Assembly: GCA_963823095.1 (NCBI GenBank)
Contig: CAWGKI010000001.1
Location: 1,116,001-1,180,000 of the forward strand
Length of the DNA stretch: 64,000 nucleotides
Direction: 5' to 3'
Source of the DNA: CAIVVT01 sp963823095
Lineage (GTDB): Bacteria > Acidobacteriota > Terriglobia > Bryobacterales > Bryobacteraceae
Shown here: positions 8,655 to 15,761 of the stretch, one piece after another
Numbering within the stretch: the stretch's first letter is position 1
Layout of the letters: each line of letters begins with the position of its first letter
Program-made: the position numbers and the translations under genes
The notes under the pieces: generated by a model
Told to the model about the DNA's origin: nothing
Seen by the model: only the letters and a program-made list of their open reading frames with translations
Databases searched by the model: none

Positions 8655-9842
8655 TTACTTCTTCGAAGCGGGCTTCTTGCCTGCCGGCTTCTTGCCGAAC
8701 CCGGTGTTCACCCAGCCGCGCTTCTTATTGCTCTCGATGACTTTTTCGAGCAACTGCATGCCGCGCAGGCCGTCGGCGAACGTCGGGTATTCGATGGGGA
8801 GGCTCGGATTGGCGATGCGCGACCAGAAGCTCTTGAAGAGGTTCTTGTGCGCGTCCGGATAGCCCTCGGCGTGCCCACCCGGATAGCTGGAGTAAGGAGC
8901 CGCCTTGGGATCCATCATCGACGGATCTTTCTGCATGATGCGATTCGGCTCATTGCGATAACCGATCCAAATGCTGTTGGGCTGTTCCTGGTTCCAGCTC
9001 ACGCTCGCCTTGGTGCCGCAGATCATGAACTCGAAACGGTTCTTGCATCCGGCCGCCAACTGGCTCACTGTGAAGGCGCCACGGGCGCGATCACCAAGAT
9101 GAAGCATCACGGCGCCGAAGTCCTCGGTGTCGATCTTGATTGCTTTATAGTCCTCGGGCCTGAGCTTCGTGCCGGCGAACGTTTCGATAGCCACCTTGGG
9201 CTGCTTGCGCACTTTATGGAAGATTTCTAGATCGGCGCACAGGGCCGTGATCGGCAGGCCGGTGAGGTGCTGGATCATATCCATCCAGTGGGAACCGATG
9301 TCGCCGACCACGCGCAGAGTGCCGTTATCCTTGCGCAGAATGCGCCAGTTGAAATCGGTATCGTAGAGCAGCCAGTCCTGCGAGTAGTGGCCGTCGACGC
9401 TGAGGATCTCGCCCAGTTCGCCGTTCTCAATCATGCGGCGAATCTGCTGCGTCATCGGGTAATAGCGCAGGTTATGGTTGGTCGCGTGGCAGAGCTTCTT
9501 CTTCTCCGCAAGGTCGAGCATCTTCTTGGCCTCGGCGGCGGACAACGCCAGAGGCTTCTCGCTGAGCACGTGCTTGCCAGCCTTCAACGCCTTCATGGCG
9601 ATGGGGTAATGCAGCGCGTTCGGCGTGCAGATGTGGACGCCATCGATGGACTTGTCGGCGAGAATCGCATCGACGTCGGCGGTGGCCCAATCGATGTGGG
9701 CGCTCTCGGCGAAGCGCTTTGCTTCGTCCTCGGTGATGGCGGCCACCGCGGCCACTTCCACGAAGCCAAGACGGCGGAGATTCTCTACGTGCGTCCGGCC
9801 CATGAAGCCGGCGCCGATGACTGCTGCTTTCAACTTGTCCAT
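8655..9842 (-). CDS. Gfo/Idh/MocA family NAD(P)-dependent oxidoreductase
   Basis: The 395-residue protein starts with the Rossmann dinucleotide site AVIGAGFMGRTHVENL and contains EKPLALS, the family motif with the catalytic Lys. The C-terminal alpha/beta half includes GDIGSHWMD, with the histidine typical of sugar dehydrogenases of this family. It ends in an unusual Lys-rich tail (GKKPAGKKPASKK). Such enzymes oxidise sugars or inositols; the substrate is not predictable. No partner gene is adjacent on the same strand. Confidence 0.9.
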   Translation of the reverse strand: MDKLKAAVIGAGFMGRTHVENLRRLGFVEVAAVAAITEDEAKRFAESAHIDWATADVDAILADKSIDGVHICTPNALHYPIAMKALKAGKHVLSEKPLALSAAEAKKMLDLAEKKKLCHATNHNLRYYPMTQQIRRMIENGELGEILSVDGHYSQDWLLYDTDFNWRILRKDNGTLRVVGDIGSHWMDMIQHLTGLPITALCADLEIFHKVRKQPKVAIETFAGTKLRPEDYKAIKIDTEDFGAVMLHLGDRARGAFTVSQLAAGCKNRFEFMICGTKASVSWNQEQPNSIWIGYRNEPNRIMQKDPSMMDPKAAPYSSYPGGHAEGYPDAHKNLFKSFWSRIANPSLPIEYPTFADGLRGMQLLEKVIESNKKRGWVNTGFGKKPAGKKPASKK

Positions 9843-9951
9843 ATGTTTTTTAGACCTCGCGAAATGATGATCCCAGTGGGATAGCTGATCAAAATCACTC
9901 TATACCATCGGGCTGATAGGCGGAAAGCGTTGATGCGATTCGGAGCGTGCG

Positions 9952-9978
9952 CCTGGAGCGGCGGTCCAGCGCCGCCCA
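9952..9978. repeat. Partial copy of the GC-rich palindromic repeat (R7)
   Basis: The short inverted unit around CGGCGGTCCAGCGCCGCC matches the hairpin arms of the ~100-base repeat family but lacks the TGTGGGG ends. It sits just beyond the DUF3592 stop codon. Confidence 0.45.
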
Positions 9979-9992
9979 ACTCACAGGGACCC

Positions 9993-10484
9993 TCACTCCT
10001 CGAAGTGGATTCCCAACTGGGCCAGGAACTGCTGGCCTGCATCGCTGGCCGCAAAGGCCAGCAATGGCCCCAGGATGCTGACCACGATGAGACCCGCGAG
10101 CAGCCGTCCGGCGCCGCCGGGCTTCAAAGCTGCACGCTCGGGGTTGGCCGGGTCGTACCACACGTTCACCGGATCCTTGTACTGGTAGTAGTCCGCGATT
10201 CGCTGCGCGCGCCTTTTCCCACACGTGAAGTTGCCGGTCAGACGCAAGGTGAAGGAGGTGTAGATCAGGCCGTTCACCTTGTAGATGTACTCCACTCGAG
10301 GCGAGTAGTTTGGGCCGTCATCGTTCGTCTCCTCCACCCACGCCTTGATGACCTTTCCCTGCACCTGAGTCCATTTCGTGCTTTCGACCGCCAGGGCGTA
10401 CTGCCAGGACAGCCAGAGGATCGCTACGGCGGTCGCGATCAGGTAGAACCAGACCATCCAATTCGAAGGCACAGAGAATTCCAT
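9993..10484 (-). CDS. DUF3592 domain membrane protein
   Basis: Translation from ATG 10484 gives 163 residues with hydrophobic segments near both ends (WFYLIATAVAILWLSW and LLAGLIVVSILGPLLAF). Between them is a beta domain ending in VNVWYDPANPERA, the DUF3592 hallmark. The frame is open further upstream, but that extension runs through a copy of the neighbouring SDR gene in the wrong frame and is not protein-like. Only 14 bases separate this ATG from the stop codon of the SDR fragment at 10499, so this gene was probably once co-transcribed directly after the SDR gene. Confidence 0.75.
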   Translation of the reverse strand: MEFSVPSNWMVWFYLIATAVAILWLSWQYALAVESTKWTQVQGKVIKAWVEETNDDGPNYSPRVEYIYKVNGLIYTSFTLRLTGNFTCGKRRAQRIADYYQYKDPVNVWYDPANPERAALKPGGAGRLLAGLIVVSILGPLLAFAASDAGQQFLAQLGIHFEE

Positions 10485-10498
10485 GGCCGTTTTCGATA

Positions 10499-10578
10499 TT
10501 ACAGCGTCAGTCCACCATCCACGGTCAGCACCTGCCCGGTGACGTAGTTGTCCGGCTCCAGGAAGAAGCGGACTGCGC
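10499..10578 (-). pseudogene. Orphan 3' end of an SDR gene (direct repeat DR-A)
   Basis: These 80 bases match 12502-12581, the 3' end of the intact SDR gene, with five mismatches. They read as the last 25 codons (ending VDGGLTL) plus a stop. All five differences are silent, including TAA for TGA as stop. Homology ends abruptly at 10578. This is the displaced 3' end of an SDR allele, left behind when the AAA/DUF4276 cassette was inserted. Confidence 0.85.
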
Positions 10579-10617
10579 CCCAGGCACGGATTCGGCAGAG
10601 TAACGCAACGCGCAGTT

Positions 10618-11298
10618 TCACGCCGAGGCATCGGCGAGAGATCGCAACGTCTCCAGCCAAGCGCCAAAATGGGCACATTCCTGTTGCATCGCGTCCAATC
10701 CAATGCGGTGAGCAATCTGCACGCCCGCAATTACCTTTTCGTAGTCCGAGAAGATGGCTTTGATCCGCTTGGCGGGACTTGTCTCTGGGCCGTCGTCAAT
10801 AAACTCTGGACCGTCAAATGCCCCTCGAATGCGGCCCAATTCGGCAACTCTGTCATCCTGCCCAGGAAAGGCGGCAGAGAAAACGTCAGGCTTGGAAAAC
10901 AGCAGCGCCTCAAACTCATGGACCTGGATGTAAGGAATAAATCGGCGGTCTGCAATGTCGATCGCGAATGCCTCTTCGAGATGTTTGGCCCGTCGGATCG
11001 GATCACGCTCCAATCGCGATTCTCGATAGCCCGGGAAATCGCTCGGTAGTCTGTAAAGGTCGACCATCGTCGAGAACCGGCCGGCTGCCGATTGGTCCTG
11101 GCGACTCCAAATCTTGAGATCATTTCGGAGATGCGAATACCTCACGAATCCGCCGCGGTGGATTCGCCCTGCCCCACGGCTGGTGGTGATGCAGTGTACA
11201 GCGACCTGGATGTCGCGGCTTGCAAGATCGTCTCTCAGCAGAGTGTTCACGAAGGCTTCCTCGGTCTGACCTTCTACGACGAGATTCAGGCGGATCAC
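10618..11298 (-). CDS. DUF4276 (TOPRIM-like) protein, partner of AAA ATPase
   Basis: I start at GTG 11298, which overlaps the ATPase stop as GTGA and puts the family N-terminus (IRLNLVVEGQTEEAFV) first. A longer frame exists upstream but only runs antisense-like through the ATPase end. The 226-residue protein keeps the DUF4276 motifs VEGQTEE, YIQVHEFEALLFS and TSPAKRI. DUF4276 is placed among TOPRIM-like folds, found in nucleases such as OLD. The pair resembles ATPase + TOPRIM defence modules (OLD, PARIS), so an effector nuclease role is plausible but unproven. Confidence 0.8.
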   Translation of the reverse strand: MIRLNLVVEGQTEEAFVNTLLRDDLASRDIQVAVHCITTSRGAGRIHRGGFVRYSHLRNDLKIWSRQDQSAAGRFSTMVDLYRLPSDFPGYRESRLERDPIRRAKHLEEAFAIDIADRRFIPYIQVHEFEALLFSKPDVFSAAFPGQDDRVAELGRIRGAFDGPEFIDDGPETSPAKRIKAIFSDYEKVIAGVQIAHRIGLDAMQQECAHFGAWLETLRSLADASA

Positions 11299-12437
11299 CG
11301 CGACGGCCTCCCGCCGATGACGTTCTTCTCCCACAACTCGGAGAGAGAGTATTCGTCCAGCCACTCACCCAGTTCAACCGATGAAAGCCTCCGAAACGCA
11401 GACTCACGGCCGTGCCGGTCCACGACAACGACGTCTTCTGGCGAAAAGCCATTGATGAGCGAGACTGACTGTGTCGCGACGACCACCTGTACATGCTCTG
11501 AGGCTGCGCGGAGCAATGCGGCCAGGACTTCAACCGCATAGGGATGGAGTCCTAATTCGGGCTCATCCAGTATAAGTACGTTGGGTAGATCCTCTTCGGG
11601 CTGCTGCAACAGAGCAATCAACGCGAGTGCACGCAACATCCCGTCCGCCGCTTGGCTCGCGGAAAAGACATGGTCCGACCCGATTTCACGCCAGCTCAGG
11701 AGTACCCGGTCGTACTCGGGTTCGAGCACAAATTCAGCGAAGAACGGAAGCACTTGGCGTATGGTCTCGATAATTCGCGTGTAATACTCTGGCCTGCTAC
11801 GCTGAAGCCTCAGCAAGAAAGGCGCTAGATTCCCTGCGTCTTCTTTGAGCCACCGGTCCTCATTGGTGTTCCACTTCTGCCTTATCCGGGCCGTGTCGGA
11901 TGTGTTGTGGAATTGATGGATTACCATCTTCCTCGCCAGGATCGTAATCACTCTGGCCGTCTGGTTCCCCGCCTCTGCAGCCGAGATGAGCTTAGGCTCT
12001 CTGTGACCAGCGCCTAGAGACTTCCAGGGGGGAAACTCGGACGCGCTGTGGCGTTTGTAGCGATATCGCTCCTCAGTGAAGATAAGGGTATCGCCAGCAG
12101 CGTATGTCAAACGGAAGGCGTACTCACTCGCGCCGCTTTCATTCTCGAATCTTAGAATGGCCTCGATTTCCCTCGTTGTTTCCGGCCCGTCGCTCAATAT
12201 GGCGCTCGCGCCGCCCATTCGGGCTATGTGCTCCTGGAGTTGCCCCGGTGTCGCCAAGGCCCAGGACAGGAACCGGAAGAAGGAGATGAGGTTCGACTTA
12301 CCAGCGCCATTGGGGCCGATGAGTACGGAAATGAAACTAGGATGGAAGTCAACGAGATTCCGGATCGTTTTGAAGCCACGCAAAGTCAACTTTGTCAGAC
12401 CGTGCGGCGGATTTGCCTGCTGCTCTTCCTGTTCCAT
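11295..12437 (-). CDS. AAA family ATPase (AAA_21 / OLD-like), candidate defence sensor
   Basis: The 380-residue protein opens with LTLRGFKTIRNLVDF and a Walker A site GPNGAGKSNLISF (about residues 41-53). It ends with the ABC-type signature region ASQAADGMLRALAL and Walker B (VLILDEPELGLHP), then a switch-like VVVATQSVSL. This is the SMC/RecF-like ATPase layout without a long coiled coil. It is coupled to the DUF4276 gene by a GTGA overlap. The region looks less GC-rich than its surroundings (32 of 60 bases at 11881-11940 against 43 of 60 at 12841-12900), which fits acquisition by transfer. Confidence 0.85.
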   Translation of the reverse strand: MEQEEQQANPPHGLTKLTLRGFKTIRNLVDFHPSFISVLIGPNGAGKSNLISFFRFLSWALATPGQLQEHIARMGGASAILSDGPETTREIEAILRFENESGASEYAFRLTYAAGDTLIFTEERYRYKRHSASEFPPWKSLGAGHREPKLISAAEAGNQTARVITILARKMVIHQFHNTSDTARIRQKWNTNEDRWLKEDAGNLAPFLLRLQRSRPEYYTRIIETIRQVLPFFAEFVLEPEYDRVLLSWREIGSDHVFSASQAADGMLRALALIALLQQPEEDLPNVLILDEPELGLHPYAVEVLAALLRAASEHVQVVVATQSVSLINGFSPEDVVVVDRHGRESAFRRLSSVELGEWLDEYSLSELWEKNVIGGRPSR

Positions 12438-12501
12438 TCAAACCTCCTAGCACCTATCGCATTGTACAAGGCACCCAAACCGTAACGGCGTCGATAAAGC
12501 G

Positions 12502-12581
12502 TCACAGCGTCAGCCCGCCATCCACGGTCAGCACCTGCCCAGTGACGTAGTTGTCCGGCTCCAGGAAGAAGCGGACCGCGC
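12502..12581. repeat. Direct repeat DR-B (3' end of SDR gene)
   Basis: This is the copy of the 80-base direct repeat that lies inside the intact SDR gene. With DR-A (10499-10578) it brackets about 1.9 kb holding only the AAA ATPase and DUF4276 genes. The two copies are 75/80 identical by hand alignment. Confidence 0.85.
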
Positions 12582-13206
12582 GCGCGACGTCCTCGGCCCG
12601 TCCGTAGCGCGGAATTGCACCGTTCTCGAGATACGGCGCGTACTTGCCGGAAGCGATGCTCGCCTTGGCCATTCCGGCGTCGTTCACTCCTGGCGAGATG
12701 ACGTTGACGCGGATGTCCACAGGCCCGCGGCATTCCTTCGCCAGGATCTTCGCGGCGTGCACCAGCGCGGCTTTGGGCGCGGAGTACGCAGTCGAGTTCG
12801 AGAAGACGGTCGAAGTCTGCATTGTTGAGATCAGCACGATGGCGCCATGCGTTCCCGACTCCTTCATCCGTGCCGCAGCCTCGCGCGCGAGGCGAATGGG
12901 GCCGAGAAAGTTGGTAGCCATCGACTCTTCGAGCAACTTCTCGCTGCGGGCGGGCTGGCCGGAAAAGATCGCCAAACCGTAGAGCGAAGGTGCGGCGTCC
13001 AGCAGACGCGCGCGGTCCGCGTCACTCGAAAGATCGGCCTGCACCACCTTGGCGGCTTCGCCGAGTTCGGTTGCTCGCACCAGATCGCTGCGATAGCTCG
13101 CCACCACTCGCGCACCTTCCCTCGCGAGCAGGCGCGCGGTTTCGGAGCCCAGCCCGCCGGTTCCTCCGGCCAGAATGATGTCACTTCCGCGCAGCGAATC
13201 AGACAT
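12502..13206 (-). CDS. Short-chain dehydrogenase/reductase (SDR)
   Basis: The 234-residue protein has the NAD(P) site ILAGGTGGLGSETA, the structural TNFLGP segment, catalytic Ser in LISTMQTS and the YSAPK Tyr/Lys pair, and ends VTGQVLTVDGGLTL. The substrate is unknown. Its start overlaps the end of the O-antigen-ligase-like gene by 8 bases, so they form an operon. The last 80 bases (12502-12581) are duplicated at 10499-10578 on the far side of the AAA/DUF4276 cassette, so this 3' end may have come in with the cassette. Confidence 0.92.
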   Translation of the reverse strand: MSDSLRGSDIILAGGTGGLGSETARLLAREGARVVASYRSDLVRATELGEAAKVVQADLSSDADRARLLDAAPSLYGLAIFSGQPARSEKLLEESMATNFLGPIRLAREAAARMKESGTHGAIVLISTMQTSTVFSNSTAYSAPKAALVHAAKILAKECRGPVDIRVNVISPGVNDAGMAKASIASGKYAPYLENGAIPRYGRAEDVARAVRFFLEPDNYVTGQVLTVDGGLTL

Positions 13207-14443
13207 TCAGAGTCTCCCGATAGGCAGTGTCGATAGCGGCTACACCGCCCAGAGTCATGGCCAGGATCGCACTCGCACCGAGGTCGTGATCGAAGAGTCC
13301 CGTGACGAGGATCGCGACGATCATGGCGACACCCGCTCGAAGCAGCCAGGCGTTGTCGTGAAGACTGAACGTGCCATCCCGCGGAAGGCCTGCCAGCGCC
13401 CTGGCCCACAGCCCGAGATTCCACAGCAAAAAGCCGACCATAGCTAGCATCGCGGGGATGCCGCGCTCGGCCGCGTACTGCGTGTAGATGTTGTGCAGGT
13501 GGCCATAGAAACCTTCGGGCAGCGGCCGGCGAATGTCGGCGGGGACGTACTGGTTGAATGCAATCCCCGGCATCTCCGGACCCAGGCCGAACAGCGGATG
13601 CGCCTTGATCATCTCGACGCCGGTGCGAAAGCACACATAGCGATGCGAATTCGAGTCGGTCTCGCCATGCGGCTTCCCGATCGAGATCACGCGATCGCGC
13701 AGGCCTTGCGGTCCGATGGCGAACGCCACCACGGCAATCAAGGGGAGGACCAATACCGCCCAGCGCCGCCAAGACCACAGCAGGTACAGCAGCGCGGCGC
13801 TGGCGGCGAACCAAACGCCGCGAGTCATGGCCAGGATGATGGCGACCATGCAAACGGGCACGGAAAGCCCCGCCGCCCGCTTCCATTTCGCCGCCGTCGA
13901 CCGATCCCACAGAACGAAGGCCACGCCGGCCAGCAACCCGAGCATGAGCTGCTGGCTGAAGGTCATCCAATGACTGTTGAAGCCGGAGATGCGCGAAGCC
14001 ACGTAGGCGAGGTAGAAATCGGTCCCCGCCGCTTGAGCCGCGTGCCATTTATGCCAGAATTGCCAGAAGCCCCAAAGCGACGACAGCCCGCACAGGGCGA
14101 TCCATAGCCACGCCACCCAGCGTGCATCGCGGAGTCCGCGCAGCATGGTGGCCACAACCACGACAATGAGGAACACGTAGAACTTTTTGATCTGGGGAAG
14201 CCCCTCGCGCAGGTGTCCGTTTACTAGCCAGGAGAGCAGGGTCCAACCGAGGAAAAATGCCAGGAAAGGCCAGCCCGAGGGCAGCCGCAAGTTCGTCCGC
14301 CGCATGGAAATCAGTACAATCACTAGCCCGAGAGATAGGCCCAGGAGGAGTTGCGACGCTGCGATGGACGCCGGGACCACGCCCACGCTTCCAATGGCGC
14401 TCCACAGCGCCGCGCGCTCGAGCGCGTTGCCCGAATCTTGCAT
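13199..14443 (-). CDS. O-antigen ligase family (Wzy/WaaL-like) membrane protein
   Basis: From ATG 14443 the protein has 414 residues and about ten hydrophobic helices. A large loop between late helices contains FYGHLHNIYTQYAAERG, the H-N-x-Y pattern typical of the Wzy_C/O-antigen ligase family. A TTG 21 bases further upstream is possible but less likely. The protein would polymerise or ligate polysaccharide at the membrane. It heads an operon with the SDR gene (8-base overlap) and, before the cassette insertion, probably the DUF3592 gene. It fits with the Wzt-like exporter nearby. Confidence 0.85.
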   Translation of the reverse strand: MQDSGNALERAALWSAIGSVGVVPASIAASQLLLGLSLGLVIVLISMRRTNLRLPSGWPFLAFFLGWTLLSWLVNGHLREGLPQIKKFYVFLIVVVVATMLRGLRDARWVAWLWIALCGLSSLWGFWQFWHKWHAAQAAGTDFYLAYVASRISGFNSHWMTFSQQLMLGLLAGVAFVLWDRSTAAKWKRAAGLSVPVCMVAIILAMTRGVWFAASAALLYLLWSWRRWAVLVLPLIAVVAFAIGPQGLRDRVISIGKPHGETDSNSHRYVCFRTGVEMIKAHPLFGLGPEMPGIAFNQYVPADIRRPLPEGFYGHLHNIYTQYAAERGIPAMLAMVGFLLWNLGLWARALAGLPRDGTFSLHDNAWLLRAGVAMIVAILVTGLFDHDLGASAILAMTLGGVAAIDTAYRETLNV

Positions 14444-14512
14444 GAGTTGAGGATACCGCCTCAAATGGGGCCGGCGAATCGGGTATGGGACACTTAGGAG
14501 AGAACCTGCTTC

Positions 14513-14992
14513 ATGCGTCTATACCTTTTTCGTCATGGAATTGCCGAGGCGAGCGCACGCACCGGCCGCGATGCCGACAGAACGCTTACCGAGGAGGGAC
14601 GCGAGAAAGTCCGGCGCGTCGTCCGGCGCGCTCGCGAAGGCGGCATGTGGCCGACCCTGATCCTGGCAAGCCCCTTTGCGCGTGCCCTGGAAACGGCGCA
14701 GATTACCGCCAAGACCGTCGGGCACGAGGACGAGATCATCACCTCCGAGGCGTTCATTCCGGATGCCTCGCCTGAGGACGCCTGGGCTGAGATTCGAACG
14801 CACAAGGACCAGCCTGAAGTGCTGATCGCCTCGCACCAGCCGCTCTGCGGGGAGTTGACGGCCTTCCTGCTCGATGCGCCCACCCTAGCCGTGGACTTCC
14901 GCAAGGCCGCGCTGATTTGTATCGACGTCGAGGCAGCCAGCCAACGCCCTCACGGCGTCCTGCAGTGGATGCTTACGTCGAGGCTGGCGTGA
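14513..14992 (+). CDS. sixA: Phosphohistidine phosphatase SixA
   Basis: The 159-residue protein begins MRLYLFRHGIAE, the RHG motif of histidine phosphatases whose His is phosphorylated during catalysis. The second catalytic His is in IASHQPLCGELTAFLL. Length and layout match SixA, which removes phosphate from phosphohistidine proteins. AGGAG lies at good distance before the ATG. Downstream is only a truncated glycosidase remnant. Confidence 0.88.
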   Translation: MRLYLFRHGIAEASARTGRDADRTLTEEGREKVRRVVRRAREGGMWPTLILASPFARALETAQITAKTVGHEDEIITSEAFIPDASPEDAWAEIRTHKDQPEVLIASHQPLCGELTAFLLDAPTLAVDFRKAALICIDVEAASQRPHGVLQWMLTSRLA

Positions 14993-15065
14993 TCGCCGCA
15001 GCGGGAAACGAGTAGCTGCGTGGAAGCGGCAGCCATCGCGCCTCGCTTTGGCTTGATAGGAATAA

Positions 15066-15581
15066 CCCTGGTGGCGCCTATTTGAACCCTTCGGCCAGCA
15101 TGAGGTCCCAGCGGGTGTCCGGCTGGTTGAACACGAGGTACGCATCGCCGGCCTGATTCTCTTCTGCTACAACGACTACCGGACCCACATTGGCGACCGC
15201 GGCTCGGGCGCTTTGAAGCAACGCGTGCACGGTGTGGTGGACGTCTATGGCCACCGCAAGCCTTCCTATGAAGTCCTGCGCGAGGAATCGAGTCCCCTCG
15301 ATTCGCTGACCGCAACGCTCGACGGTAGTGCGCTGAAGATCGCCGGCCGCGTGCGCGACAGCGTGCCCGCCTACACTCTGCGCGGCTATGTCCTGGAAGC
15401 CGTCGTCTACGGCCAGGGTGCCATCCCCGTCGAGCGCCAGCGTTTCCGATTGCCCGACCTGCCGCCCGGTGCGGCAATCGACCACACGTTCACCCTGACC
15501 GCGAAGGACACCCACGACGTCCACGTCGAACTCCGCCGCCCGGCAGGCTTCAGCGCGCGCACCGCGACGGCGCGCGTTTAG
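15066..15581 (+). pseudogene. Truncated glycoside hydrolase family 2 (beta-glucuronidase-like) C-terminus
   Basis: The frame opens after a stop at 15063 and carries GLILFCYNDYRTHIGDRGSG and KQRVHGVVDVYGHRKPSY. These match the end of the GH2 catalytic barrel and are followed by a beta-sandwich of about 100 residues. No start codon or upstream catalytic domain exists, because the intact sixA gene ends only 74 bases before. About three quarters of a normal GH2 protein is therefore missing. It is most likely a deletion remnant. A short protein from GTG/ATG codons around 15213 cannot be excluded. Confidence 0.65.
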
Positions 15582-15761
15582 CGCTGGGTCAATTTCCGAA
15601 TTCGCGGTCTGTCCGGAACTGGAAGATCGGTAAGAGCCGTAAGCATTTCTCGCGGTCTGCCTTACATGTCTTGCCTCAAAGAAAACTCGGAGCCAGTGCA
15701 AAGACTGTGTGCGCCGCGAACCGATTCGTTCACGTGAGGAGACCCGGCGAGTCCCGAGAGC

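Noticed and set aside
10485..10730. N-terminal extension of the DUF3592 protein
   Set aside because: It runs through the SDR remnant out of frame and through the 3' end of DUF4276; the family starts near ATG 10484.
10579..12501. Insertion sequence as carrier of the AAA/DUF4276 cassette
   Set aside because: No transposase frame, no short terminal inverted repeats and no short target duplication; the flanking repeats are 80-base gene ends.
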